NCBI GenBank assembly: GCA_944320485.1
Contig: CALUHQ010000060.1
Span: 1 to 48,754, forward strand
DNA length: 48,754 nucleotides
Direction: 5' to 3'
Source: Candidatus Methanomethylophilaceae archaeon
GTDB lineage: Archaea; Thermoplasmatota; Thermoplasmata; Methanomassiliicoccales; Methanomethylophilaceae
Each line of letters starts with the position of its first letter. Positions within the stretch are counted from its first letter, which is position 1. Below are positions 35,494 to 45,678 of this stretch, in pieces. The notes under the pieces were generated by a model. That model saw nothing but the letters and a program-made list of their open reading frames with translations, did no database searches and was not told the origin of the DNA. The position numbers and the translations under genes were made by a program.

Positions 35494-36744
35494 TCATTTC
35501 CCGCTGACGCACAGCCTGTGGTATATCGCCGCGAAGACCTTCGTGTCCGTCAGCATGTCCTTGACGACCACATGCTCGTTCGGAGCGTGGAGCGTCCCTC
35601 CGCCGCATTGCCACACGTACGCATCGAGACCCTTGAGCCTGAAGAAGTTGGCACATGTCCCACCCCCTATGCCCTTAGGAGCAGGTCTCGCACCGGTGAC
35701 CAGCTCGACGGAGTCGGACAGCACCTCGAATCCCCTGGTGTCCAGGGAAGACGGCTTCCCGGACACCTCCTTCATGACCTCTTCGACCGTTATCTCTGCA
35801 CCGGACCTCTCCGCATGTTCCGCCGCGACCTTCCTGATGACTTCCATCACATCATCCGGCCTGTGCTGGGGCAGGAGCCTGATGTCCATGCAGAACTCGT
35901 CGTTGCCGGGTATGGTGTTGATGTTCTCCACCGTGGCCGGCCTCTTGGTGGGCTCGAAGGTGGACCTGGACGGACTGAACATGGAATCGGTGTCGTCGAA
36001 CGTCCTTTCGAGCTCATCCAGCAGATCCATCAGGAGACATGTGGAGACCCTGTACGCGTTGATGCCGCTGTCCGGATTGGAGGCATGTGCGGTCTTCCCG
36101 CGGACCTCCACCCTGATCCACAGCATGTGCTTCTCGGAGACGTCCACCATTGTCCCGCCGGGAGTGCCCCAGTCGGGGACGTAGATCACGTCATCCTCCG
36201 AGAAGTAGCCGTGGTCCAGGAGGTACTCTATCCCGGCCTTGCTGCTGGTCTCCTCGTCGGCGACCAGGGCCACACCCATCGACATGCCGTGGAGTTCCTG
36301 GTCCATGCAGGCCCTGGATGCGAATATGGAGGATATCACGGACTGACCGTTGTCCTCGGTCCCCCTGCCGTAGACCTTGCCGTCCCTGTACACTGGGTCG
36401 AACGGCGGCGTGTCCCACAGGTCGGGATCGCCGGTGGGCACGACGTCCATGTGGGCGACCACCCACACGGTCCCCTTCGAAGGACCCACCTTCCTGGCGA
36501 GGATGTTCGCCCTCATGACGCTGGGATCATGCCAGTCCGGGACATCGACCCTCTCGACGGTGTCGAATCCGCGGAGCTGCGTCTCCAGGTAGTCCGCCTT
36601 CCTCCCCTCACCGTCGCCTCCGTTGAAAGGTGCCAGCGCGGGTATGCGCGTCATCTCGATCATAGTGCGAACCATGTCGTCCACAGAGGAATCGACACGG
36701 CCCAGCGTCTCCTCCAGGGTCCTCATGGTCCTGTGAAAAGGCAT
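35494..36744 (-). CDS. M20-family zinc peptidase (ArgE/DapE-like)
   Basis: 416-residue co-catalytic zinc aminoacylase or peptidase. Ligands are visible: VVAHMDVVP (His and Asp), GRGTEDNGQ (bridging Asp), ADEETSS (catalytic base and zinc Glu), VYVPDWG-like region (Asp) and the C-terminal NEHVVV (His). The dimerisation lid near residues 200-320 includes RGKTAHASNPDSG. Substrate could be N-acyl amino acids, dipeptides or succinyl-DAP; no pathway neighbour decides this. ATG 36744 is chosen over TTG 36747; ATG 36726 is also possible. Confidence 0.87.
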   Translation of the reverse strand: MPFHRTMRTLEETLGRVDSSVDDMVRTMIEMTRIPALAPFNGGDGEGRKADYLETQLRGFDTVERVDVPDWHDPSVMRANILARKVGPSKGTVWVVAHMDVVPTGDPDLWDTPPFDPVYRDGKVYGRGTEDNGQSVISSIFASRACMDQELHGMSMGVALVADEETSSKAGIEYLLDHGYFSEDDVIYVPDWGTPGGTMVDVSEKHMLWIRVEVRGKTAHASNPDSGINAYRVSTCLLMDLLDELERTFDDTDSMFSPSRSTFEPTKRPATVENINTIPGNDEFCMDIRLLPQHRPDDVMEVIRKVAAEHAERSGAEITVEEVMKEVSGKPSSLDTRGFEVLSDSVELVTGARPAPKGIGGGTCANFFRLKGLDAYVWQCGGGTLHAPNEHVVVKDMLTDTKVFAAIYHRLCVSGK

Positions 36745-36770
36745 CAAGCGTCATAACAGTTGCTCGAGGT

Positions 36771-36785
36771 CATCCATGATGGATG
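36771..36785. promoter_or_regulatory. Perfect inverted repeat upstream of the M20 gene
   Basis: CATCCAT-G-ATGGATG is a perfect 15-base dyad, 27 bases upstream of the peptidase ATG on the minus strand. The stretch from 36786 to 36842 is purine-rich on the plus strand, so the thiolase transcript ends in a pyrimidine-rich tract here. A regulatory role for the dyad is only suggested. Confidence 0.35.
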
Positions 36786-36842
36786 GGGAGGAACTGGAAA
36801 ACAGGAAAGGGAAAGGGGTTTGCGAAAGGGTTTGAGCGATCA

Positions 36843-38021
36843 TCATTCGCTGCGGACGATCATGGTGACGGCGTTTCCGCCGCCGAGGCACAGGGTGGCC
36901 AGACCGGTCTCCTTGTTCCTGTCCTTCATCGCGTAGAGCAGGGTGGTGAGGACACGGGCACCGGAGCATCCGATGGGGTGACCGAGGGCGACTGCGCCTC
37001 CGTTGACGTTGAAGATCTCGTCGGGGACGTTGAGCTCCTTCTTGACGGCGCAAGATGCGGAGGCGAAGGCCTCGTTGTGCTCGAAGAGGTCGATGTCGTC
37101 GATGGTCATGCCGGCCTTCTTGAGGACGTGCTGGGTGGCGGGTATGGGGGCCTCCATGATGTACTCGGGCTTGACTCCCCTCTCGCCGTAGGCCACGATG
37201 GACGCCATGGGCTTGATGCCGTGCTCCTCGGCCCATTTCCTGGAGGTGATGACGAGCGCGGATGCACCGTCGCTAAGCTGGGAGGAGTTCCCGGCGGTGA
37301 CGATACCGTCCTTCTTGAAGACGGGCTTGAGCTTCCCGAGGGACTCCATGGTGGAATCCTCCCTGACGCCCTCATCGGTGTCGAAGATTATGTCGCCCTT
37401 CTTGGACGGGATCGTGACGGGGAGAATCTCTGCCTTGAACTTCCCGGCCTTGATCGCGGCGGCGGCCTTCTGGTGGGACTCCACGGACAGCCTGTCCGCG
37501 TCCTCCCTGGTGACATTGAACCTCTCGGCGACGATCTCGCCGGTGAATCCCATGTGCTGGTTGTTGAAGATGTCCCAGAGACCGTCATGGACCATCGAGT
37601 CCACTGCGGGCTGGTCGTTCATCCTGAATCCCCATCTGGCACCGGGGAGGAGGTAGGGTGCCTGGGACATGCTCTCCATGCCTCCGACCGCCAGGACGTT
37701 GTACTCTCCGGCCTTGATCGCGTCCGCGGCGAGCATGGCCGACTTCAGTCCGGAACCGCACACGGCGTTGACCGTGAAGGAGCCGATCTCGACGGGAAGA
37801 CCTGCACCGATGGCCGCCTGCCTGGCGGGGTTCTGTCCAAGACCCGCGCCGATGACGTTACCCATTATGCACTCCTCGATGTCGGTGGGCTGGAGACCGG
37901 CCCTGTTGACCGCCTCCTTTACGACCATCGCACCGAGGTCGGTCGCCTTGAATCCGGCGATCGCCTTTCCGTATTTTCCTATGGGTGTCCTGACTGCGCT
38001 GATAATGACTGCCTCATCCAT
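36843..38021 (-). CDS. Acetyl-CoA C-acetyltransferase (biosynthetic thiolase, bacterial type)
   Basis: 392-residue thiolase condensing two acetyl-CoA to acetoacetyl-CoA. The catalytic residues match the Zoogloea enzyme in motif and numbering: C88 in NAVCGSGL, H348 in VALGHPIG and C378 in TLCLGGGN. The overall sequence (VIISAVRTPIGKYG, GGMESMSQAPYLL) is of the bacterial AtoB/PhaA kind, and no HMG-CoA synthase or DUF35 gene sits beside it, unlike the common archaeal mevalonate cluster. AGAGGGGAT precedes ATG 38021, and a TATA box is present at 38056-38065. It may feed the mevalonate pathway or be a transferred gene. Confidence 0.93.
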   Translation of the reverse strand: MDEAVIISAVRTPIGKYGKAIAGFKATDLGAMVVKEAVNRAGLQPTDIEECIMGNVIGAGLGQNPARQAAIGAGLPVEIGSFTVNAVCGSGLKSAMLAADAIKAGEYNVLAVGGMESMSQAPYLLPGARWGFRMNDQPAVDSMVHDGLWDIFNNQHMGFTGEIVAERFNVTREDADRLSVESHQKAAAAIKAGKFKAEILPVTIPSKKGDIIFDTDEGVREDSTMESLGKLKPVFKKDGIVTAGNSSQLSDGASALVITSRKWAEEHGIKPMASIVAYGERGVKPEYIMEAPIPATQHVLKKAGMTIDDIDLFEHNEAFASASCAVKKELNVPDEIFNVNGGAVALGHPIGCSGARVLTTLLYAMKDRNKETGLATLCLGGGNAVTMIVRSE

Positions 38022-38055
38022 GGGATATCCCCTCTATGAGGCCCCATCCAGCGAA

Positions 38056-38065
38056 TTATATAAAA
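38056..38065 (-). promoter_or_regulatory. TATA box of the thiolase gene
   Basis: Minus-strand TTTTATATAA, centred about 40 bases before ATG 38021. It leaves a short leader that contains the AGAGGGGAT ribosome-binding site. It overlaps nothing coding; the tiaS stop is at 38075. Confidence 0.65.
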
Positions 38066-38074
38066 GAGTGTCGA

Positions 38075-39400
38075 TTATATACTACGACCATTGACGAACT
38101 CGACCGGCTGGATGAGCCCCATCCTCTTGAGAGGCTTCGAGAGATGCCTCCTGGCAGCGGTCGGAGGCTCGTACCACCCCGGGACGATCTCCCTCTGCAC
38201 GACCTGCATGACCGGTTCGTAGGATTTCGTGCCGCACTTCTTGCACTTGAACTTCTTTCCGCTGCCGGTCGACTTCATGGTGCGTGAGCATATAGGACAG
38301 ACAGGGTTGCAGACCTTCCTGAGCTCCTGCACAGTCTCGATGACATGGAACTTCTCGATGTTCAGGGTGCGCGGCTGGTCCCTCAGCTCCCCCACCACCT
38401 CTATCTCGTCACCCGGATAGAGCCAATCTATCGCGTAGCGGAACTCCTTGGACGGCTCGTAAGCCCCGCACACCACCGTGCCGAAGTCCGTATCCAAATC
38501 GAAAAACACGTGTCCGCCCTCGATGTGCCTCGCACGGGAGGAGACCCTTCCCTTCAGCATGTACGACTGGTTTGGAACCAGTGTCCTTGGATTGTGTATT
38601 ATGTGGTCGTCCGTGCCCTGGTTGGTGAGGAACACCATCCAGCGCTCTATCGGTTCGGTGACGATCTTCGCCGAGGCCTCGATGAGATCCGCCTCGACAT
38701 CGCCTCTCAGACCGTACATCACCGGACACGGTGTGGAGGGGATCATGGCCACCTTCTGGGTCCTGTCCTCCCAGCTGTTGAATGTGGTGGGATAGCCGTG
38801 TTCCACATCCCTTATCGTCAAGGGTTTGAACACGCGCTCCGTCCCCCATCTGGACTCAGGTCTGTATGAAAGCAGCTCGAATGTGCTGTCCCTGGGTCTC
38901 CATGCCATGCCGCAGGTGCAGCCGACGAGTCCGCGACCGTTGCCTATCGTGTATGTGAGACCCCCTATCCTGGATATCTCCTCGTCGATGACGCCGCGGT
39001 CCATGATCGTCCTGACCCCTCCCCAATAGAATGACTGGGAGGGCTTGATCCTGGATATCAGAAGTCCAGGGTCCGAATCGTCCTCGTGATGTTCGAGTAT
39101 GTGAGGGATTATACGCTCCCGCATCGACTCCGGATCGGGCTCCCATGCGGAGCACCTGTCGTAGCAGAAGATCTTCCTGTCCCCTATCATGCCGATGAAC
39201 CTCCTCGGTCCGACACCCTTCCCGAAACGCATCACGAGTGCGCCGTTGCCGCGGGTCTTCCAGGGAGTGGCGGGATTCAGCCTGACGAGCCTGGGATTGC
39301 CTATCAGGTCCAGATCATCGAACTCGCGTATGATCTCGGTGGCGAGGAAGGTCGTGCAGTTGCCCTTCATCGAATCGGTATCGTCGACAGCTACGAACAT
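38075..39400 (-). CDS. tiaS: tRNA(Ile2) agmatinylcytidine synthetase TiaS
   Basis: 441-residue archaeal enzyme that attaches agmatine to C34 of tRNA-Ile(CAU), so that AUA is read as isoleucine. MFVAVDDTDSMKGNCTT carries the DDTD motif of the TCKD domain. A central region, an OB-fold (about 285-365: YMLKGRVSS...DEIEVVGELRD) and a zinc ribbon CPIC...CKKC (about 380-400) follow in the expected order. ATG 39400 gives the usual start; the frame is open to a TTG at 39418. It is probably monocistronic. Confidence 0.95.
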   Translation of the reverse strand: MFVAVDDTDSMKGNCTTFLATEIIREFDDLDLIGNPRLVRLNPATPWKTRGNGALVMRFGKGVGPRRFIGMIGDRKIFCYDRCSAWEPDPESMRERIIPHILEHHEDDSDPGLLISRIKPSQSFYWGGVRTIMDRGVIDEEISRIGGLTYTIGNGRGLVGCTCGMAWRPRDSTFELLSYRPESRWGTERVFKPLTIRDVEHGYPTTFNSWEDRTQKVAMIPSTPCPVMYGLRGDVEADLIEASAKIVTEPIERWMVFLTNQGTDDHIIHNPRTLVPNQSYMLKGRVSSRARHIEGGHVFFDLDTDFGTVVCGAYEPSKEFRYAIDWLYPGDEIEVVGELRDQPRTLNIEKFHVIETVQELRKVCNPVCPICSRTMKSTGSGKKFKCKKCGTKSYEPVMQVVQREIVPGWYEPPTAARRHLSKPLKRMGLIQPVEFVNGRSI

Positions 39401-39465
39401 GGATTCCCATCCCTGCAACCATCGTTGAGTATACTAAAATAACATTTGGAATGTTAGTACAGGCG

Positions 39466-39771
39466 TTAATATCTATTTTGGAAAGGCTCTATGTCGAGAT
39501 TACGTATCGATGACACGAAGAATATATTCCCGTCATCGGAGAACTCGCCGGACACCGCATAGTATCCGAGATCCACGGGCTCCTCGTAGGAGAAGCATCT
39601 GAACCCGGGACCGTCGGGGTTCAGCACGAACACGAAACCGCTCGTGCTCTCATGCACATCGGACACTATCCCGGTGTAATCGTACGCCCCCGGACCGTTG
39701 TAGTCGGAGAACAGCAGGAATGTTCCCGTGACCATGATGACCGCGATGCCCAACACCGCATATCTGTTCAT
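39466..39771 (-). CDS. Small membrane-anchored protein with OB-like beta domain
   Basis: 101-residue unrecognised protein. Residues 4-22 form one hydrophobic N-terminal anchor (YAVLGIAVIMVTGTFLLF). The rest faces outside and reads as five beta-strands with glycine turns (YTGIVSDVHE, FVFVLNPD, GYYAVSGEF, IFFVSSI), compatible with an OB-fold. A TATA-like TTTATTATATG at about 39790-39800 makes ATG 39771 leaderless. It lies next to the left ORB-like element of the putative origin. No function can be given. Confidence 0.65.
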   Translation of the reverse strand: MNRYAVLGIAVIMVTGTFLLFSDYNGPGAYDYTGIVSDVHESTSGFVFVLNPDGPGFRCFSYEEPVDLGYYAVSGEFSDDGNIFFVSSIRNLDIEPFQNRY

Positions 39772-39828
39772 GAAACAGGCTTCGTGATATCATATAATAA
39801 AGAGAAGGAGTGGAGTTTAACTGATAAG

Positions 39829-39856
39829 CCCCCCACCCCTTTGTTTCCACTGGAAA
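39829..39856 (-). other. Origin Recognition Box-like element, left copy
   Basis: On the minus strand the dyad TTTCCAGTGGAAA (39844-39856) is followed, after four bases, by the G-string GGGGTGGGGGG (39829-39839). A dyad TTCCA-N-TGGAA plus an adjacent G-run is the layout of archaeal ORB sites bound by Orc1/Cdc6. A longer hairpin (CCCCTTT/AAAGGGG) encloses the dyad. AT-rich DNA (39779-39828) abuts the G-string side and could be the unwinding element. Confidence 0.75.
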
Positions 39857-39883
39857 CGGCAAAAGGGGTATGCCGTGTTTCGA

Positions 39884-39964
39884 TCAGCTTCCGATGACAT
39901 ACAGGATGCCGATGAAAGCCAGGATTCCGAGAACGCAAGCTCCTATGACCAGCCAACCTTTCAT
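39884..39964 (-). CDS. 26-residue single-helix membrane peptide
   Basis: A tiny ORF encoding MKGWLVIGACVLGILAFIGI followed by LYVIGS: one uninterrupted hydrophobic helix with a positive N-terminus. It has complete expression signals: AAGGAGTGA seven bases before ATG, and a TATA box (minus-strand CTTTATATT, 40007-40015) about 47 bases upstream. It diverges from orc1/cdc6 and lies between that gene and the left ORB-like element. No homologue is recognised. Such a peptide could bind a membrane complex or act as a small regulator. Confidence 0.65.
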   Translation of the reverse strand: MKGWLVIGACVLGILAFIGILYVIGS

Positions 39965-40006
39965 TTAGGTTCACTCCTTTGAATAGGAGTCAGTAAACAT
40001 ATGCCC

Positions 40007-40084
40007 AATATAAAGGATGGGTGGGTTCCAAAGACATCCCATCGGAACCATCCCCGGGAATCCAATTCTCCAAACGCTTATAAT
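40007..40084. promoter_or_regulatory. Divergent promoters of the membrane peptide and orc1/cdc6, with inverted repeat
   Basis: Two TATA boxes point apart: AATATAAAG at 40007-40015 (minus) and CTTATAAT at 40077-40084 (plus, about 68 bases before the cdc6 ATG). Between them GGTTCC (40024-40029) and GGAACC (40044-40049) form an inverted repeat with 20-base centre spacing, two helical turns. It could be an operator for both genes. Confidence 0.55.
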
Positions 40085-40148
40085 CAAGTCTGTCATACAC
40101 AGGAAAGAAAACGCCGAACCGGTGTTTTCGAATGAAGGAGTGCAAACG

Positions 40149-41384
40149 ATGACTGAAACGAACATATTCACTCAATACATGCAGAAAAGGAATGTTATAG
40201 TGAAGAACAAGAAGATCCTCCAGTCATCGTACATACCCGAGAACCTTCCTCACAGGAGCGACAAGATCAACGAGATCGTCGAGATCATCGCCCCTGCGCT
40301 GAACAAGGACAAACCTTCAAACATCCTCATCTTCGGGAAGACGGGAACAGGCAAGACAGCTGTCATGAACTTCGTCGGGAAGGAACTGAGGAAGGCTGAT
40401 GAGAACCAGCAGAATTGCAGTTTCATATACGTGAATTGTGAAGTCGTCGACACCACATATGGAATCCTCTACAACATCTCCAACCAGATCATCACGGATC
40501 CCAGCAAGAGGATCCCGTTCACCGGATGGAGTCTGGATAAGATCCTCGCGGAGCTCACCAACTACATCGACAAGGAGGACAAGGTGTTCATCATTGTCCT
40601 CGATGAGATCGATAGGTCGTTCCAAAAGAATGGTGATGACATATTCTATTATCTGACAACAATCAATGAGGTTCTCCAGAACTCGAAGGTCTCGATCATC
40701 GGGATAACCAACAACGCGAACTTCACCGAACTTCTCGGACAGAGGGTGAAGAGCAGACTCGGAGAGGAGAAGATAATCTTCCCTCCATACAACGTGGAGC
40801 AGCTTCAGGACATCCTCTACGCAAGGGCCAGGGACGCCTTCGACGACGGTGTCCTGGACGACGACGTCATACCCTACTGTGCCGCTCTTTCTGCTCAGGA
40901 GATGGGTGATGCGAGGAGGGCCCTCGACCTTCTGAGGATGGCAGCCGATTTTGCGGAGAGGAACGGTGACACGAAGATCACCGGAGCCCATGTCCGCTAC
41001 GCGAAGAACAAGATCGAACTCGATGCCGTTTCCGAGGTCGTGAAGACGCTCACGCTTCAGTCCAAGATAGTCCTCATGAGTATCATCAGGAACACGGACG
41101 AAGGGATGTCGACGATGACCACCGGGGATGTCTACTCCACATACAAGTACATCTGCGAGGCTATAGCCCAATCCGTTCTCACTCAGAGGAGAGTCGCCGG
41201 TCTGATCTCCGAGCTCGATATGCTCGGCATCATACATGCAAGGGTCAAATCGTTCGGAAGGGCTGGTCGCACCAAGGAGATCGAGTTGAGCACTCCGAAG
41301 GAGATCATCGCGATGATCAAGAACGACGAGATGTTTAAGGGACTCGATTCCTACAAGCCCAAGAAACAGATGACCTTGATGTGA
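40149..41384 (+). CDS. cdc6: Orc1/Cdc6 replication initiator
   Basis: 411-residue initiator that binds origin boxes and loads MCM. The AAA+ domain shows Walker A FGKTGTGKTA, Walker B IIVLDEIDR and sensor 1 GITNNANF. The lid region AQEMGDARRALDLLRMA and a C-terminal winged helix (about 310-395) complete the family architecture. ATG 40149 has GGAGTG six bases upstream; the frame is open further 5' but starts inside the promoter. Two ORB-like elements flank it in opposite orientation. Codon choice is somewhat AT-richer than in most of the window. Confidence 0.95.
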   Translation: MTETNIFTQYMQKRNVIVKNKKILQSSYIPENLPHRSDKINEIVEIIAPALNKDKPSNILIFGKTGTGKTAVMNFVGKELRKADENQQNCSFIYVNCEVVDTTYGILYNISNQIITDPSKRIPFTGWSLDKILAELTNYIDKEDKVFIIVLDEIDRSFQKNGDDIFYYLTTINEVLQNSKVSIIGITNNANFTELLGQRVKSRLGEEKIIFPPYNVEQLQDILYARARDAFDDGVLDDDVIPYCAALSAQEMGDARRALDLLRMAADFAERNGDTKITGAHVRYAKNKIELDAVSEVVKTLTLQSKIVLMSIIRNTDEGMSTMTTGDVYSTYKYICEAIAQSVLTQRRVAGLISELDMLGIIHARVKSFGRAGRTKEIELSTPKEIIAMIKNDEMFKGLDSYKPKKQMTLM

Positions 41385-41466
41385 TCCGGTTCGGTTCTGT
41401 CCGAATCATTCGGTCTCGGCGATGTTCCGGAAGGCCTCCGAAGCGATGGGGTATCCCTTTTTCTCG

Positions 41467-41493
41467 TTCCAGTGGAAATGGAGGGGTGGGGGG
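41467..41493 (+). other. Origin Recognition Box-like element, right copy
   Basis: On the plus strand the dyad TTCCAGTGGAAA (41467-41478) is followed after four bases by GGGGTGGGGGG (41483-41493). It is the inverted counterpart of the left copy and carries the same eleven-base G-string. It sits between the convergent cdc6 and signal peptidase stops. Confidence 0.75.
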
Positions 41494-41501
41494 CTCAGGG
41501 C

Positions 41502-42353
41502 TCATCTGGAGCATTCCCTGACCCTGGAGATCCTGTAGATGAGTCCCTTCTGGTTCCTGTAAAGGGTCAATCCGTCTAGCAGCATGAGGAATCCGAAGAT
41601 CACTATGATGCACATTATGAGCGACGGGAGGCTGTTGGTGACGTACTCCAGGTTCTCCCCTCCGTTGCTTATGAGGATCTTCAGGGTGCCTAGCCAGGGT
41701 ATCTCTAGGAACGGCACGGATCTGATGTCGTCCATTGATACCAGATCATGCTGGACTCCGAGGATGCTCACCTGATCGAAGTAGTTGTTCCTGGTGTTGT
41801 CCCCCATGGTCAGATATCCGCTGTGCTTGTTCAGACTGTCGACATTGATCTCTACATCCTTTCCTGAAACGGTGATGTCCTCGAAGACCAACGTTCCGGT
41901 GATGTTGTACGGATCGGGATTCTGGACCCTTTGACCTGTCTCATCCTCGTAGTACCATGTCCCTGCATAACCATCGAGACTCGGTGCCGACCATGTGTCT
42001 GTTCCAGGATTGTAGTCCAACCACACTATCGCCCTGTGTATCACGGGGTTGTAGTTGCTGCCGCGGTCGTATATGATCACCGATCCGTAGTCCCCGAAGG
42101 ATGAATGCCCGTTCTGGGTACCCTCGACATAACTGTATATCTGGGTCTTCGAGGGGTCCATCACCATGACGACGTCGCCGGTGTCGATGACACCTATCTC
42201 GGACTCCGTCTGGCTATGTTGCATGCTCTGGGACATGACGACGCTGAACGGGGTCGTCATCCCTGTGTACATGATGGTCCCGACGAAACCTCCGACTACG
42301 ATGACGAAGACGACGCCTATGGCGATGACGAGGTTCCTGTCGGATCTGTTCAC
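41502..42353 (-). CDS. Signal peptidase I, archaeal/ER type (S26B)
   Basis: 283-residue membrane protease that cleaves signal peptides. An N-terminal membrane helix (8-30) is followed by the serine motif SQSM (S43 is the likely nucleophile), the VIHRAI box with the His that replaces bacterial Lys in S26B enzymes, and the GDN box ([14 protein letters not shown]). A C-terminal membrane helix lies near 242-262 and ends in a basic tail. It is longer than minimal archaeal homologues owing to an insert around 110-150 ([18 protein letters not shown]). Confidence 0.92.
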   Translation of the reverse strand: MNRSDRNLVIAIGVVFVIVVGGFVGTIMYTGMTTPFSVVMSQSMQHSQTESEIGVIDTGDVVMVMDPSKTQIYSYVEGTQNGHSSFGDYGSVIIYDRGSNYNPVIHRAIVWLDYNPGTDTWSAPSLDGYAGTWYYEDETGQRVQNPDPYNITGTLVFEDITVSGKDVEINVDSLNKHSGYLTMGDNTRNNYFDQVSILGVQHDLVSMDDIRSVPFLEIPWLGTLKILISNGGENLEYVTNSLPSLIMCIIVIFGFLMLLDGLTLYRNQKGLIYRISRVRECSR

Positions 42354-42454
42354 GGAGGCGGTTGAAGGTTTATTTCATTAATACACTTTCCACGGGATCC
42401 GATCCATCTGGACCGCACCTCAAGATGATATACTGCGAGTGTAATCAGCATCGC

Positions 42455-42913
42455 ATGGAAAGACCCAGCACCGATGAGTACTTCATGGAGATGGCGAGGC
42501 TCGTGTCGACAAGGTCGACGTGTCTCAGGAGGAAGGTCGGCGCGGTCATAGTCAAGGACAAGAGGGTCCTGTCCACGGGCTACAACGGGTCCCCCCGCGG
42601 GACACGCCACTGCGAGGAGATGGGATGCATCAGGGTGCAGATGAACGTGCCGTCTGGCACTAGGCACGAGCTGTGCCGTGGCGTCCATGCGGAGCAGAAC
42701 GCCGTGACCCAGGCGGCGTACTTCGGTGTCAGCGTCAATGGTGCCACGATCTACACCACCACGTTCCCCTGTTCCATGTGTGCCAAGATACTCATAAACG
42801 CGGGTATTAAGGAGATAGTGTACGACGAGGGGTACGTCGACGACCTCTCGAAGTCGCTCCTGGCTGAAACCGATATTATTATCCGCGAATTCCATCCAAT
42901 CAAGAACCCCTGA
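42455..42913 (+). CDS. Deoxycytidylate (dCMP) deaminase
   Basis: 152-residue zinc deaminase turning dCMP into dUMP for thymidylate synthesis. The zinc motifs are GVHAEQNAV (His and catalytic Glu) and TFPCSMCAK (two Cys). A typical extra substrate segment [17 protein letters not shown] is present. A TATA-like GATATACT near 42430 places the transcription start at ATG 42455, so the message should be leaderless; ATG 42425 is in frame but inside the promoter. ComE-type proteins share the fold, but this context and length favour dCMP deaminase. Confidence 0.9.
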   Translation: MERPSTDEYFMEMARLVSTRSTCLRRKVGAVIVKDKRVLSTGYNGSPRGTRHCEEMGCIRVQMNVPSGTRHELCRGVHAEQNAVTQAAYFGVSVNGATIYTTTFPCSMCAKILINAGIKEIVYDEGYVDDLSKSLLAETDIIIREFHPIKNP

Positions 42914-42937
42914 CTGCTGATTTCGTAGCGTTCATTG

Positions 42938-42953
42938 CTTTATATTATAAAAG
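42938..42953 (+). promoter_or_regulatory. Promoter of the A-type ATP synthase operon
   Basis: CTTTATATTATAAAAG is a strong double TATA-like element, 61-76 bases before the first ATPase start. The leader that follows (about 45 bases) ends with GGGGAGTG, the ribosome-binding site for the TTG start of subunit H. Confidence 0.65.
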
Positions 42954-43013
42954 GAGAGGATTACAGTTAAGTACCCCTCCTAGGATACGATAGCAGGGTC
43001 GGGGAGTGTTAAT

Positions 43014-43332
43014 TTGAGCCGAACTGACATACTTTCGGAAATAAAGAAGGCGGAGGCGGACGCTGACGCCAAGGTCAACCAGGCCGAGGTCGACAAGAAG
43101 TCCGCAATCGCCGAGGCTCGCAGAGATTCTGTGAAGAAGATTCAGGACGCTGAGGCTCAGATGCGCAGCTCTTACGAATCCGCCGTAGCCAAGGAGATGG
43201 CCGATCTCGCCGTCAAACGTGACGCGATGCTCGCCGAGGGCAACAAAGAGGCCTCCGGCATCGGTTCCAAATCCGAGGCTAAGATGCAGGAAGTCAGAGA
43301 CTATCTCAACAAAGAAGTAGAGAGGATCCTAA

Positions 43333-43346
<14 letters not shown>
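43014..43346 (+). CDS. A-type ATP synthase subunit H (peripheral stalk)
   Basis: 110-residue, almost entirely coiled-coil protein rich in Ala, Lys and Glu; with subunit E it forms the peripheral stalk. The first codon is TTG with GGGGAGTG five bases upstream. It heads the operon H-I-K-E-C-F-A and overlaps subunit I by 14 bases. Identification rests on composition, length and position. Confidence 0.87.
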
Positions 43347-45659
<2,313 letters not shown>

Positions 45660-45678
45660 GCCGTCGAGAGGTATTCTC

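Larger units (their letters stand above)
39779..41500. other. Putative chromosomal replication origin region
   Basis: The orc1/cdc6 gene, an AT-rich stretch at 39779-39828 and two inverted ORB-like elements (39829-39856 and 41467-41493) occur together, the normal composition of an archaeal oriC. Genes immediately left (tiaS, thiolase, M20) run leftward and the genes from 42455 onward run rightward. Strand skew was not computed. Confidence 0.6.

Noticed and set aside
36788-36816. Third ORB-like element (ACTGGAAAAC followed by AAAGGGG)
   Set aside because: It lacks the left arm of the dyad and the long G-string; it is better explained as the pyrimidine-rich end of the thiolase transcript read on the other strand.
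39836-41493. The two dyad/G-run elements as ordinary terminators
   Set aside because: Both lie after gene ends and can form hairpins, but they end in G-runs rather than T-runs, share near-identical dyads, and match the ORB layout around cdc6.
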